Positions 1 through 9,156 of a stretch of DNA of 64,000 bases are shown here, in pieces. Position 1 is the stretch's first letter, and each line of letters opens with the position of its first letter. The notes under the pieces were generated by a model, which saw only the letters and a list, made by a program, of their open reading frames with translations, searched no databases and had not been told where the DNA came from. Position numbers and translations under genes: made by a program. The stretch comes from Bacteroidia bacterium (lineage in GTDB: Bacteria > Bacteroidota > Bacteroidia > NS11-12g > UBA955). The stretch covers positions 496,001 through 560,000 of the forward strand of contig JALOAG010000001.1 in the NCBI GenBank assembly GCA_023228875.1, read 5' to 3'.

Positions 1-137
1 CCATGCAATGTTGGAACGATTGATAAGCCTATGGAAGCATGTTCATATATAATATCTTTTTTCTTTTGTGCATTTACTTGGGTTGAAAGACTGAGAATGA
101 AAAATATAGGGAATAGGATTTTAAGAAATGATTTCAT
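1..137 (-). CDS. Secreted or outer-membrane protein, 5' end only (runs off the window)
   Basis: An ATG at 137 on the minus strand opens a frame that stays open to the window edge (45 codons). The N-terminus reads MKSFLKILFPIFFILSLSTQ followed by VNAQKKKD. This is a typical Sec signal peptide with the xAQ cleavage end common in Bacteroidota. The remaining residues (IIYEHASIGLSIVPTLHG) are too few to assign a family, although a hydrophobic beta-strand-like stretch fits an outer-membrane or secreted protein. The gene continues beyond position 1. It is divided from queG by about 60 bases and could follow it on the same transcript. Confidence 0.6.
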   Translation of the reverse strand, partial: MKSFLKILFPIFFILSLSTQVNAQKKKDIIYEHASIGLSIVPTLH

Positions 138-197
138 GAATATCTGAAAAATTGAGTGTTCAAAAGTCTGAAAAAATACCTACTAAACAAAGGAGAG

Positions 198-1127
198 TTA
201 TTCTGAGTGTTTCACAAGTTTAATACTTGAGAACAGTTTTGAGTATCCGGCACGTTTTACCGCTGATTTTCTGAATATTTCTTTGTAAATATCTTCGGTT
301 AATTCTAACCAATCCTGCTTTGAAAGATGGAATAATTGTTCGTGTGGATTGAATTCAGGTTCATTGTGTTTACTTGAAAATCTATTCCAGGGACACACTT
401 CTTGGCAAACGTCACAGCCAAAAACCCAATCTTCCATTTTGGTTCTAAACTCAGTGGGAATTTCTTCTTTAAGCTCTATGGTCAAATAAGAAATACATCG
501 TTGGGCATTCAAAGTTTTGTCCGGCAATATTGCTTCCGTTGGACAAGCATCAATGCAAGCGGTGCATGTTCCACAATAATCTTTGGTATAGGGGATATCA
601 TACTCCAAATCCAAATCACAAATAATTTCAGCCAACAGAAAAAAAGAGCCATGTTGTTTATTGATTAAAATGGTGTTTTTTCCAACCCATCCTAAACCTG
701 CACGTCCTGCCCAAGAGGATTCTAAAATCGGTGCAGAGTCAGTAAATACTCTAAATACAAAATCCCCAAGTTCCTTTTGCATTTTCTTTGTGATTTCTGC
801 CATTTTGTTTTTAATAACATAATGATAGTCTTTGCCATAAGCATATCTGGCAATCTTCACTCCGTCTTCTGGGAGTGCATTTTCCGGAAAATAATTATAT
901 GCTAAACAAATTACAGACTTGGCTCCGGGAACTAATTTTCTTGGGTCAATGCGCATATCAAAATAGTTCTCAATCCAGCTCATTTTACCATGATATCCCT
1001 TGTTGAGCCATTTTTCAAGGGTAACAGCTTCAGTGTCTAATTGTTCTGCTTTAACTATGCCGCACAGCATAAACCCGGCTTCTGTAGCCCATTGTTTTAT
1101 AAGTTGGGATGCTTTGTCAGCTTGCAT
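198..1127 (-). CDS. queG: Epoxyqueuosine reductase QueG
   Basis: A 309-residue protein that reduces epoxyqueuosine to queuosine in the wobble position of GUN-anticodon tRNAs, using cobalamin and two [4Fe-4S] clusters. The N-terminal half is the DUF1730-type domain. The bis-cluster region is visible as CGTCTACIDACPTEA (about residue 185) and CDVCQEVCPWN (about residue 238), with the usual extra cysteine (QRC) between them. Length matches the short form of the family without a C-terminal HEAT extension. The start is ATG at 1127, one base after the TAA of the upstream OmpA-type gene, so the two are almost certainly co-transcribed. Linkage of queG with an envelope gene has no obvious functional meaning. 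Confidence 0.95.
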   Translation of the reverse strand: MQADKASQLIKQWATEAGFMLCGIVKAEQLDTEAVTLEKWLNKGYHGKMSWIENYFDMRIDPRKLVPGAKSVICLAYNYFPENALPEDGVKIARYAYGKDYHYVIKNKMAEITKKMQKELGDFVFRVFTDSAPILESSWAGRAGLGWVGKNTILINKQHGSFFLLAEIICDLDLEYDIPYTKDYCGTCTACIDACPTEAILPDKTLNAQRCISYLTIELKEEIPTEFRTKMEDWVFGCDVCQEVCPWNRFSSKHNEPEFNPHEQLFHLSKQDWLELTEDIYKEIFRKSAVKRAGYSKLFSSIKLVKHSE

Positions 1128-1128
1128 G

Positions 1129-3033
1129 TTAGTTGTTAGAGATAATTTTTATCTCTGTTCTTCGATTTTGAGCACGTCCTGCTTCTGTTTCATTTGACAT
1201 CATTGGGACTTCGTCTGCATATCCCATTGCGGTAAGTCTGTTGCGCCTTATCCCCATTTCTACTAAGTATTCCAACACAGCTTTGGCGCGATTTTCAGAC
1301 AATTTCTTATTGTGCTCCTTGTTGCCGGTGTTGTCGGTGTGTCCTCCAATTTCAATGATCATATCGGGGAAACGATTCATTAATTCAAAAAGTTTTTGTA
1401 ATTCTGCCTTTGATTCCGGTTTGAGAATAAACTTATCAGTGTCAAAGAATATGTTGTGTAACACTATAGTGCTACCTTTTTCGGGTTTGACAAGTGGTGC
1501 TTCCACCAAGAACGGTTTGTCTATTGTGCCTTCGGTCAGTCTGAAATTGTCTGAATAAAATAGATAGTCTTTTCTGTCAATGTTAAACATGTAATCTTGA
1601 TTCTTGGACAGCACAATCAAGAATTCTCCTGCAATTGAATCCGTAGTTACTGTCTTGATTGAGTTGCCGGTTTTTAAATCAATGAGTTCAACTGTTGCAG
1701 CTAGCGGTTTGCGTGTAATCTTGTCATACACCTTTCCTTTAACATAGCTGACAGGTTCGGGTTTTTTGTCTTTTGGTAATTTAAATCGATAAAGGTCTCT
1801 TCCTCCATAACCTCCTTTTCTATCCGAGCTGACATATGCGTATTCACCCATCCTATCTACAATCATTCCAAACTCTTCTCCTGATGTGTTAATTGGATAA
1901 CCCATGTTCTCCGGTTTAGACCATTTTTTACCGTCAAAGCGGGAAATATACAAGTCAGGACCGCCCATTGTTTCATCTCTTCCGTTTGATGAAAAATAAA
2001 GGGTTTTACCATCAGGGTGAATAAAGGGTGCTTGGTCATCACCATCTGTATTGATTTCAGGACCTAAATTTACGGGATTACCAAAATTTGACCCTTTCCA
2101 TTCTGCCTTCCAAATATCAATTCCTCCGTATCCTCCTTCGCGATTGCTTGCAAAATATATTGTCATGCCATCAGGAGAAATACAAGGCTGGGATTCCCAA
2201 GCACCGGAATTTAATGGCGGGCGGACAATTCTGGGTTTGCTAAAAGTTCCGTCCGGATTCATAATGGATAAATAGATGTCGCAACCGCCATATCCGTCAG
2301 GTCTGTTACAAGCAGTATAAAATATATATTTACCATCGGCTGTAATTGACACATTGCCTTCGTTATTGGGTGTGTTAACATCTCCGGGTAAAGGGAACGC
2401 TTTGCCCCATTCTTCACCGGATTTCCTGCTCATATAGATATCTTCTCCATAACTATCTTGACGGGTAAAGATAAATACCGATTCGTCAATAGTGAAGCCG
2501 GGCCAATATTCAAGATGCTTTGAGTTGATATTGCTACCCAAATTTTCAAATGTAATATCCAAAGGATGATCCTTTGCATTGATGGCAAATGTGATTGATT
2601 TACTCATCTTGTCTGCCTGTTTCACATTGTCAGGGCGTAGGTCTTTCCCTTTATAAAAAGTATCCAAGCTTAGTTTTGCCTCCTTGTATTGCATCATCAT
2701 ATATTGAGATTGTGCAAGGAATAAATATCCATTTGCGTAGTCAGGATGAAATTGCGTGAGTTGCTTTAAATATGGAATGGCACTCTCATGGTCATTGAGT
2801 TCTTGATAAATTGCGCTAACCATATTCAGCAAGCTTTTGCTTTCAGGTTCTTTTTTTAACCCTGCTTTAAATTGTTCCAATGCCTTGTTATATTCACCCA
2901 TTTGATAATAGCGCAAGCCTTGTGATTCGTGCTTGCTCGGCATGTTGTCATCTCCGCCTCTTTTTTGTGCACTGCAATCAGTGAAGGCTAAAAACAAGAG
3001 TAGTAATAATGGAATTCTTAAATATTGGCGCAT
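1129..3033 (-). CDS. TPR / PD40 beta-propeller / OmpA outer-membrane protein, PorE-like
   Basis: A 634-residue envelope protein. In order it shows a signal peptide ending near DCSAQ, TPR-like helices (about 40-150), PD40 propeller blades with repeated SPDGxTIYFASN-type motifs (about 170-420), a carboxypeptidase-regulatory-like beta domain (VKGKVYDKITRKPL, about 430-510), and a C-terminal OmpA domain (about 525-632) carrying the peptidoglycan-binding GHTDNTG and NRRTEI motifs. This domain order is that of PorE, an outer-membrane component of the type IX secretion system. A T9SS substrate is encoded at 33157-36672, so the system should be present. Bacteroidota carry many paralogues with the same order, so PorE is possible but unproven. 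The cysteine at the signal-peptide end could be lipidated, but FTDC is a poor lipobox. A promoter lies at 3056-3085. Confidence 0.85.
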   Translation of the reverse strand: MRQYLRIPLLLLLFLAFTDCSAQKRGGDDNMPSKHESQGLRYYQMGEYNKALEQFKAGLKKEPESKSLLNMVSAIYQELNDHESAIPYLKQLTQFHPDYANGYLFLAQSQYMMMQYKEAKLSLDTFYKGKDLRPDNVKQADKMSKSITFAINAKDHPLDITFENLGSNINSKHLEYWPGFTIDESVFIFTRQDSYGEDIYMSRKSGEEWGKAFPLPGDVNTPNNEGNVSITADGKYIFYTACNRPDGYGGCDIYLSIMNPDGTFSKPRIVRPPLNSGAWESQPCISPDGMTIYFASNREGGYGGIDIWKAEWKGSNFGNPVNLGPEINTDGDDQAPFIHPDGKTLYFSSNGRDETMGGPDLYISRFDGKKWSKPENMGYPINTSGEEFGMIVDRMGEYAYVSSDRKGGYGGRDLYRFKLPKDKKPEPVSYVKGKVYDKITRKPLAATVELIDLKTGNSIKTVTTDSIAGEFLIVLSKNQDYMFNIDRKDYLFYSDNFRLTEGTIDKPFLVEAPLVKPEKGSTIVLHNIFFDTDKFILKPESKAELQKLFELMNRFPDMIIEIGGHTDNTGNKEHNKKLSENRAKAVLEYLVEMGIRRNRLTAMGYADEVPMMSNETEAGRAQNRRTEIKIISNN

Positions 3034-3055
3034 GTTTTTTTATGGTTTAACCGTT

Positions 3056-3085
3056 CAAAAGTATATATTTTTCAATTAAGGACAA
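3056..3085 (-). promoter_or_regulatory. Bacteroidota-type promoter for the PorE-like gene
   Basis: On the minus strand TACTTTTG (3056-3063) matches the -7 consensus TAnnTTTG. TTG (3083-3085) lies 19 bases upstream, at the expected -33 spacing. The start codon is 22 bases downstream. Confidence 0.7.
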
Positions 3086-3231
3086 GAGCCATGCCATTTG
3101 TTACTCTTGCATTTATGGTAGGACGAAGTGTTGGTTTGAGTTAGATTTCAGTTCTTGAGAATTGAATGAAAACTTTGCCCCTGTATTGATAGCATGTTTT
3201 TCATTGCTAAACCCCAAAGTTTGCAAGTATA

Positions 3232-5208
3232 TTATTGGTAAAATTTCCATTGAAGTCCAAACGCAACTCTACGTGGAGGAAGTGAATAGCCGGGGGTAGA
3301 GTAATACAAATCTGGAAACGAGCCATCCATTAATTCATAGTTTGCATGTTCAAGTTTGACAAACAGTCGGAATGTTTTTACTTCGGCTCCTACAAATGCA
3401 TCAAGCAAGGGGTAGTTTCCTTGAATTCGTCTTGCTTGCAGATAAAACAAGCGTGTTGTTGGGTCATAAGCTTTTGCATAAAATTGACTATACCAACGGA
3501 CATCTATTCCTACTTGCAGTTTGAGTGCTTTTTTAAATAAAGATTGCTGATAGAATATGCTGTTATAGGTAGAAATTGCAGGCGTTGGGAGGATTTCTCC
3601 GGTAGTTAAATTGCTCGGCTGCTGCACGATTGTATTTGTGGTAAAATGAAAGCCACCGAATTTGAATTTGAATGTAAACCAAAGTTCGGTTTGGTTTGTG
3701 ATTCCATTGTATTGTTCAGGGGTCGCGCCATAACCTAAAAATACAGTGTTTGCAATGCTTGTGTTTGCTATTTTTATTCTCCAATCAACGATTTTTAAGT
3801 TGCCTGACATTCCTCCCTCAAAATACATCACTTGCTCTTTTACAAAATCCTTGCTCCATTTCACGTGATTTCCTTCATAATGTTGATAGAGGTAGCCAGG
3901 GGTGCGATTCTGCATCGTGATTTTTGCAGCGATATTTTCCATAGGCAATCTCTTTTTCTTTAGCCTGTGTTGAGGTCCTAAGAATGAATATTGAAGCGTA
4001 CCGTTGAGCTGAATATCTCCTGCATTATAGCCTATGAAATAGCTCCTGCTTTCTGCTTGCAGAATGAGCTGTTTGAATATGTTCCATCTAAAATTTGCTT
4101 CAGCATACAGGTTGTTGCCAGGACGGAATTTACCAACATTCAAATAATGAACTTTTAATATCTCAATACCTGCTCCAGCATAAAAGTGAAACTTGCTTGT
4201 GTCTGTTAGATAATTAGTGATTCCTATGCTATGAGTTTGTTGAACAAATGCTGATGAGTCATGTGTTTGTAAAGAATCATGGTAAATAGCAGCAAATTGC
4301 GTCAGGTCTTCACCTTGAGATTCAAATACATTCATTGTTTTTCCAAAAACTGATTGATGTTTGATGCCAAGTGTAGGCTTAAAATATCGGGTAGTATCTG
4401 ATGTCTTGATATATAAACCTGATAACCAATACACTTGTTCAAAAAAATATTCTCTGTTTCCAAATAAGTTGGACGAATTGTTAAGTCGGACTTGCGCACT
4501 CTTATTCACTCCTTTCAATGAGTCGAAATTAGCTTCATCTGCCCAGCCGCCATTTTCTTGCATCCTCATTCGATTATAACTCACACCCAATTGCGCATAA
4601 TACCGATTGCTCAAATCCATGTACCTACTGGAAAAGCCAAACTGCCTTAGTGAGTTTTTTTGATTGGGATAAAATCCCATATTGTTGATGGTTTGAAATC
4701 GAAGTGCAATATTCCAACCTGGCGTAATATTTTGCGAGTGTAAGCCTTGCAGGTGGATATATTCTTTTTTTGTTTGTACGTATTGTAATCTGGTAAACGG
4801 GACAAAGCTCCTAAGGTATGGTGTGTTGTTATAATTGTAGAGATAACCATCATATAAGTTCCAACCGGACAAAAATCCCGGTTGTTTTACAAGATTCACG
4901 ATATAAGGTTGATAAGGCAAGCCTATATCTCCTAAGGATTGCACATTGAAATATTGCTGAAAAAGGGGGCTGTAATTCTGCATTCCTTTAAAATCCCATA
5001 GCAGGCTGTCATATTCGAGTCCTGCTCCTTCTACTCCCTGATAAGTTGCATAAAAAGGATCAATTTTTACAATCTCTTTTTTTGATTTTTTCTTGTTTTT
5101 AGTGGTGTCTTGATTTGATACGCCAATGTTCACCTGTCCTAATGCTGTAAAGGAAAGCAAACAAAATAATATGAGCAAAAAGTGATGTATGGTTTGATGC
5201 TTTCTCAC
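3232..5208 (-). CDS. Putative outer-membrane beta-barrel porin (Porin_10 family)
   Basis: A 658-residue protein with a signal peptide (cleavage near TALGQ), a short lysine-rich linker (KNKKKSKKE) and then an aromatic-rich, alternating-polarity sequence of the kind that forms a large outer-membrane beta barrel. It ends in the typical aromatic strand (VAFGLQWKFYQ). It matches what is known of the Bacteroidota 'putative porin' family, which has no defined substrate. The start is GTG at 5208. A TACTTTCG -7 element ends only six bases upstream and no ATG precedes the signal peptide, so GTG is the likely start. The gene is monocistronic in appearance, with 198 bases between it and the next gene on the same strand. 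Confidence 0.8.
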   Translation of the reverse strand: MRKHQTIHHFLLILFCLLSFTALGQVNIGVSNQDTTKNKKKSKKEIVKIDPFYATYQGVEGAGLEYDSLLWDFKGMQNYSPLFQQYFNVQSLGDIGLPYQPYIVNLVKQPGFLSGWNLYDGYLYNYNNTPYLRSFVPFTRLQYVQTKKEYIHLQGLHSQNITPGWNIALRFQTINNMGFYPNQKNSLRQFGFSSRYMDLSNRYYAQLGVSYNRMRMQENGGWADEANFDSLKGVNKSAQVRLNNSSNLFGNREYFFEQVYWLSGLYIKTSDTTRYFKPTLGIKHQSVFGKTMNVFESQGEDLTQFAAIYHDSLQTHDSSAFVQQTHSIGITNYLTDTSKFHFYAGAGIEILKVHYLNVGKFRPGNNLYAEANFRWNIFKQLILQAESRSYFIGYNAGDIQLNGTLQYSFLGPQHRLKKKRLPMENIAAKITMQNRTPGYLYQHYEGNHVKWSKDFVKEQVMYFEGGMSGNLKIVDWRIKIANTSIANTVFLGYGATPEQYNGITNQTELWFTFKFKFGGFHFTTNTIVQQPSNLTTGEILPTPAISTYNSIFYQQSLFKKALKLQVGIDVRWYSQFYAKAYDPTTRLFYLQARRIQGNYPLLDAFVGAEVKTFRLFVKLEHANYELMDGSFPDLYYSTPGYSLPPRRVAFGLQWKFYQ

Positions 5209-5214
5209 AGAGCG

Positions 5215-5222
5215 CGAAAGTA
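5215..5222 (-). promoter_or_regulatory. -7 promoter element, TACTTTCG, for the porin gene
   Basis: One mismatch to TAnnTTTG (TTCG for TTTG), six bases before the GTG start. The same TTCG variant appears before cyoE (45217) and the 16053 gene. No clear -33 TTG was found. Confidence 0.4.
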
Positions 5223-5378
5223 ATGATTGATTTGTGAATGATTAGCCCTAAATTATATTGTTTCTTTTCTTATTGGTTGATTATTTTTTACAAAATGCTA
5301 CCACTAAATTTTTGTCGAGTAAAATTGGTAATAAGAAAAAAATATAAATAAAAAAGTATTTTGATACTTTTAAATCTA

Positions 5379-5386
5379 TACCTTTG
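5379..5386 (+). promoter_or_regulatory. -7 promoter element, TACCTTTG, for the thioredoxin gene
   Basis: Exact TAnnTTTG match. Transcription would start near 5392, which rules out the longer TTG start at 5361 and supports the ATG at 5406 (or 5409). A TTTG ends at 5363 but is only 15 bases away, shorter than usual for a -33 box. Confidence 0.6.
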
Positions 5387-5405
5387 TCCCCACAAAATCA
5401 AAGAA

Positions 5406-5882
5406 ATGATGAGGACTTTTGGATATATTTTTGCGACAGCAGCTTTGATTGGATTGGCATTTGTAACTGTTCCCAACATTAGTTCTACTAATAGAACGAA
5501 CAAAGAAAATGATACACACCTTCAGGGTGCGCACGGAGTACAATTTCAAAAAATCACATTTGCACAAGCATTACAGAAGTCTAAAACAGAGAATAAACTC
5601 ATTTTTATGAATGTGTATGCAGTTTGGTGTGGACCGTGTAAATTATTAAAAGATAGGACATTTCAATCTGATAAAGTTGCTAATCTACTGAATAGCAATT
5701 TTATCAATATAGATGTGGATGCAGAGAAAGGAGAAGGGATAGAACTTGCACAGCGATATAATGTAGAAGCTCATCCTTTAATGTTGCTAATCAATTCAGA
5801 GGGAAAAGTAGTGAAAAGTATCTTGGGATACCGAAAAGACAACCAGTTGGTTGATGAAGTAAAAGACTTTGTTAGGAAATAG
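5406..5882 (+). CDS. Thioredoxin-family protein, membrane-anchored or periplasmic
   Basis: A 158-residue protein with an N-terminal hydrophobic segment (FGYIFATAALIGLAFVTV) followed by a thioredoxin domain. The redox motif is AVWCGPCK and the cis-proline region is VEAHPLM. It resembles the short thioredoxin-like or DUF255-like periplasmic proteins of Bacteroidota that keep cysteines reduced or assist protein folding in the envelope. The reading frame could be extended to a TTG at 5361, but the promoter at 5379 lies inside that extension, so the ATG at 5406 is chosen. A rho-independent terminator follows at 5913. Confidence 0.88.
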   Translation: MMRTFGYIFATAALIGLAFVTVPNISSTNRTNKENDTHLQGAHGVQFQKITFAQALQKSKTENKLIFMNVYAVWCGPCKLLKDRTFQSDKVANLLNSNFINIDVDAEKGEGIELAQRYNVEAHPLMLLINSEGKVVKSILGYRKDNQLVDEVKDFVRK

Positions 5883-5912
5883 TTTGTTTTTCATATTAGT
5901 TAAGTTGAATTA

Positions 5913-5936
5913 GGGGCTTTTTATAAGTCCCTTTTT
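5913..5936 (+). terminator. Rho-independent terminator after the thioredoxin gene
   Basis: GGGGCTT pairs with AAGTCCC (one G-U pair) around a five-base loop and is followed by TTTTT. It separates the thioredoxin gene from the tRNA promoter. Confidence 0.75.
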
Positions 5937-5953
5937 CATTTTAAAATACCCCG

Positions 5954-5961
5954 TATTTTTG
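5954..5961 (+). promoter_or_regulatory. -7 promoter element, TATTTTTG, for tRNA-Thr
   Basis: Exact TAnnTTTG match, 13 bases before the first base of the mature tRNA. Confidence 0.6.
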
Positions 5962-5974
5962 CAACCCTCATTCA

Positions 5975-6047
5975 GCCATCATAGCTCAGTTGGTAGAGCA
6001 GCTATCTCGTAAGTAGCAGGTCATCGGTTCGAGTCCGATTGGTGGCT
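5975..6047 (+). tRNA. tRNA-Thr (anticodon CGT)
   Basis: Full 73-nt cloverleaf. The acceptor stem is GCCATCA/TGGTGGC, the D-arm is GCTCAGTTGGTAGAGC, and the anticodon stem is GCTAT/GTAGC with loop CTCGTAA (anticodon CGT at 6008-6010). The T-arm is ATCGG-TTCGAGT-CCGAT. It reads ACG codons. The 3' CCA is not encoded and is added after transcription. It stands alone, with its own promoter and not in a tRNA cluster. Confidence 0.97.
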
Positions 6048-6048
6048 C

Positions 6049-7455
6049 TTACACAAGCAACCCAACACTAAAAATGATGAATCCAACTAACATTACAATT
6101 ACACTGTAGGGTAATACTTGTTGGGGTTTGAGTTTTGTAATGCCCAATAGAGGCAATGCCCAAAATGGTTGAAGCATGTTAGTCCATTGGTCGCCATAAG
6201 CCATAGCCAGTATTGTTTTTGACAAATCGGACCCTAATAATTGAGTGGTTTCTATAATAATGGGACCTTGTACTGCCCATTGTCCTCCACCACTTGGAAC
6301 AAAAATATTAATCAAACCCGCACTGATAAAGGTGAAGAAGGGTAAGGTAGGCGCATTGGCTATTTGAGTAATTGCATTGGAAAGCACCGTAATCAGTCCG
6401 CTGCTTTGCATGATGGCAAGAATCCCAAAATAAAATGGAAATTGTATAAGGATACCTGAAACGTCCTCAATGGCAATTTGTAGTGCTTTGGAAAATTTGT
6501 CAATAGTCTTATGTAAGGTTAAAGACAATCCTAAGAATATGAAATTGATGAAATTTAGCTGTATAAATCCAAGCGTACTTTCTCCTTGATAAGTCAGAAT
6601 TTGATATCCTCCATATATCAATAGACTAATCCCTAATCCCATACCAAAGGCTTTACTGAAGTCAAGACGTTCTGCACCTTCAGCCGGTATTTTTGAATCG
6701 TGTAATGTATGTGCAAATTCTTCCGAAAATGTTGGGACACTTGTGCTCGTAGATTTTTTTGCAATGAAATAAAGGACTGTTGGAATTAGAATCAAACAGG
6801 AGATTGCAACCGAAATGTTTAATGGCGAACCAATCGTTTCATTAAAAGGAATTGACTCAGGATAAATGCCGGTCAATTGGGCTTTTTTCATCATTTCAGG
6901 AATATAACCCAATTCCATTGATTTGGTAGTAGCACTGCCGGACAATCCTCCATGCCAAACCATCATTGTGGAATACGCTGCTGCACCTACTAAACCATAG
7001 TTGAGTGCCTTGTTTTCTTTAGCAAATTTCTCTCCAACCTTTCGTGCAATTATTGCCCCAAATATTAATCCCAAACCCCAGTTGATGAGTCCTAATGAAA
7101 TAGCACCAATGGACACAATAACCACGCTTGACGCAGTGGACGTGCAGTATTGAAGCAGAAGTTTTATTAATTTGTCAACTGCAGGTGTTAAAGCAAGGAT
7201 GTGACCTAAGACCAAAATCAACATCATCTGGAATGCGAAATACAAACCACCTGTGGAACTATCCCATAAGCCGTTTTCCCATGAACTCACTAACTGAACA
7301 AAATATGAACTATGTGAAATGTGAGCAGGCTTGGTAAGGAGTTGTGCAATAATCAGGGTGATAAGTGTCAATACAATTGCGATTGTAAAAGGGCTGGGAA
7401 GTATTTTTTTAAATACTGCAATGAGTTTGTCTGTTTGCTGTTTTTCTTGTTTCAT
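6049..7455 (-). CDS. atoE: Short-chain fatty acid transporter, AtoE family
   Basis: A 468-residue inner-membrane protein with about eleven or twelve hydrophobic segments and the conserved glycine-rich motifs of the AtoE/SCFA transporter family, including WHGGLSGSATTKSMELG (about residue 166) and FVPSGGGQWAVQGP (about 385). Family members carry acetoacetate or other short-chain fatty acids. No acetoacetate-degradation genes are nearby, so the substrate is inferred from the family alone. The 3' end is convergent with the tRNA, with only one base between them. A TAnnTTTG promoter element sits at 7470-7477. Confidence 0.88.
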   Translation of the reverse strand: MKQEKQQTDKLIAVFKKILPSPFTIAIVLTLITLIIAQLLTKPAHISHSSYFVQLVSSWENGLWDSSTGGLYFAFQMMLILVLGHILALTPAVDKLIKLLLQYCTSTASSVVIVSIGAISLGLINWGLGLIFGAIIARKVGEKFAKENKALNYGLVGAAAYSTMMVWHGGLSGSATTKSMELGYIPEMMKKAQLTGIYPESIPFNETIGSPLNISVAISCLILIPTVLYFIAKKSTSTSVPTFSEEFAHTLHDSKIPAEGAERLDFSKAFGMGLGISLLIYGGYQILTYQGESTLGFIQLNFINFIFLGLSLTLHKTIDKFSKALQIAIEDVSGILIQFPFYFGILAIMQSSGLITVLSNAITQIANAPTLPFFTFISAGLINIFVPSGGGQWAVQGPIIIETTQLLGSDLSKTILAMAYGDQWTNMLQPFWALPLLGITKLKPQQVLPYSVIVMLVGFIIFSVGLLV

Positions 7456-7469
7456 TTTTGATTGCAGAG

Positions 7470-7477
7470 CAAATGTA
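7470..7477 (-). promoter_or_regulatory. -7 promoter element, TACATTTG, for the AtoE-type gene
   Basis: Exact TAnnTTTG match, 14 bases before the ATG at 7455. Confidence 0.55.
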
Positions 7478-7695
7478 GTATTAAATTTATGGTAGCAACA
7501 TGATGAAAGTTGTCTTTAGCAATTGTTTTATGTAGTGAAAAATTTTTGACAATGCAACCCTTTGGAGTCGGTTGTTACAAGGAGTTTTGGATTTGTTCTG
7601 TAAGGCTTCAATCTGAAAATATATCAAAGGTCATGTTTGTAAGATGGATTTTGATAAAGCCGTATTTTCAATTCTAAATTTTCAAGATGGAATAT

Positions 7696-7703
7696 TAAAT
7701 TTG
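7696..7703 (+). promoter_or_regulatory. -7 promoter element, TAAATTTG, for the aminotransferase gene
   Basis: Exact TAnnTTTG match located inside the longest possible reading frame. It favours the ATG at 7761 over the one at 7644. No convincing -33 box was found. Apart from this element I see nothing in the stretch 7478-7760. Confidence 0.45.
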
Positions 7704-7760
7704 CGAAAATTTTCTGCCTTGGGACTAAAACTTACCATAGATACATCTGCTAATACACTT

Positions 7761-9098
7761 ATGTATGATGATTTTTTTGAGAATCTGAGAAACAAAGAAT
7801 ACAGCAGGCTGGATAAACATCAACACATCTATTTGGATTATACCGGAGGCGGAATGTATGCTGAATCACAGATTGAAGCGCACTTTGCATTGCTCAAAGA
7901 AAAGATTTTAGGCAATCCTCATTCTACCAATCCTACTTCTCAACTCTCGACCACATTAGTGGCGGAGGCGCGACAAAAAGTGTTGGACTTCTTTAATGCC
8001 AAGGATTATTACTGTGTTTTTACTCAAAATGCATCAAATGCTCTAAAAATTATTGGCGAATGTTATCCGTTTAATTCGCGCTCGCATTTTATGTTACTTA
8101 CGGACAACCATAATTCAGTGAATGGAATCCGCGAGTTTTGTATGTCAAAGGGTGGCAAAGTTACTTACGCACCTATCTTTTTTGATAACTTGAGAATAGA
8201 TGATGATTTTGTCCAAAAGGAGTTATCAAAAGAAAATATTTTTGAGCATAAATTGTTTGCCTTTCCTGCGCAATCGAATGTGTCCGGTATTAAGCATGAT
8301 TTAAAATGGATAAAAATTGCTCAAGATCAAGGCTGGGATGTTTTATTGGATGCTGCTGCTTTTGTGCCTTCTAACCGATTGGACTTGTCTGCTGTTCGCC
8401 CTGATTTTGTTTGTGTTTCATTCTATAAGATCTTTGGTTATCCAACTGGTTTAGGCTGTTTGTTAATCAAAAAAGACAAGTTTGAAACTTTGCATAAACC
8501 TTGGTTTGCCGGAGGAACTGTCAGCTTTGTTTCAGTCAATGCTTTGCACTATTCTTTAATGGATAATCACGAACGATTTGAAGACGGTACGCTGAATTAC
8601 CTTGATATCCCTGCAATCAAAACCGGACTTGAATATATTGAAAAGATAGGAATCGAAAAAATTAATAACAGAATAGTGTCAATGCGCACTTATCTTTGTG
8701 AAGAGTTGAAAAAACTCAAGCACAATACAGGACAATCGCTGATTCATGTTTCAGGACCCGAGGATAACAATAATATTGGCGGGACTATGATTATGAATTT
8801 CTATTATCCCAATGGTGAGCGCTATGATTTTGAATTGATTGAAGAATTGGCTAACAAAAATAATATTTCATTGCGTTCAGGATGTTTCTGCAATCCCGGT
8901 CTTGATGAAACCAATAGCTGTTTGACAGAAGAAGAACTATCGAAATATTATACAGGCAGCAAAAGTTATAGCTATAAAGACATGGAAAAATTCTTCGGAC
9001 GTATGAGAGGTGCCACTCGTATTTCTTTTGGAATAGCTACTGTTAAAAGGGATTTGGATGCTTTTATTCGGTTTGCTTCAAGCTTATTAGATAAGTAA
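7761..9098 (+). CDS. Class V aminotransferase, molybdenum-cofactor-sulfurase / cysteine-desulfurase-like
   Basis: A 445-residue fold-type I PLP enzyme. The PLP lysine lies in SFYKIFGYPTGLG (about residue 221). A cysteine-containing loop, RSGCFCNPG (about 375), resembles the catalytic loop of MOCOS-type sulfurases. The start YLDYTGGGMYAESQ is typical of the N-terminus of that group. No MOSC domain follows, so it is the stand-alone NifS-like form and its sulphur acceptor is unknown. The frame can be extended 39 residues to an ATG at 7644. That extension has no family character and contains the likely promoter, so 7761 is preferred. The truncated moaC-moaB remnant 16 kb away makes a link with molybdenum cofactor tempting, but nothing here proves one. 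Confidence 0.82.
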   Translation: MYDDFFENLRNKEYSRLDKHQHIYLDYTGGGMYAESQIEAHFALLKEKILGNPHSTNPTSQLSTTLVAEARQKVLDFFNAKDYYCVFTQNASNALKIIGECYPFNSRSHFMLLTDNHNSVNGIREFCMSKGGKVTYAPIFFDNLRIDDDFVQKELSKENIFEHKLFAFPAQSNVSGIKHDLKWIKIAQDQGWDVLLDAAAFVPSNRLDLSAVRPDFVCVSFYKIFGYPTGLGCLLIKKDKFETLHKPWFAGGTVSFVSVNALHYSLMDNHERFEDGTLNYLDIPAIKTGLEYIEKIGIEKINNRIVSMRTYLCEELKKLKHNTGQSLIHVSGPEDNNNIGGTMIMNFYYPNGERYDFELIEELANKNNISLRSGCFCNPGLDETNSCLTEEELSKYYTGSKSYSYKDMEKFFGRMRGATRISFGIATVKRDLDAFIRFASSLLDK

Positions 9099-9116
9099 GA
9101 ACTCACATGTAAACAA

Positions 9117-9148
9117 TTTGTAGCAGGAATAGAATAAGCCTATTTTTG
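9117..9148 (+). promoter_or_regulatory. Bacteroidota promoter for the glycan cluster
   Basis: TTTG (9117-9120), a 20-base spacer, then TATTTTTG (9141-9148). This is an almost ideal match to the phylum consensus. The ATG of the FAD oxidoreductase follows eight bases later, giving a very short leader. Confidence 0.75.
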
Positions 9149-9156
9149 CACACGAA

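Noticed and set aside
7644..7760. 39-residue N-terminal extension of the aminotransferase
   Set aside because: It has no family character and includes a TAAATTTG promoter element. It is kept only as an alternative start.
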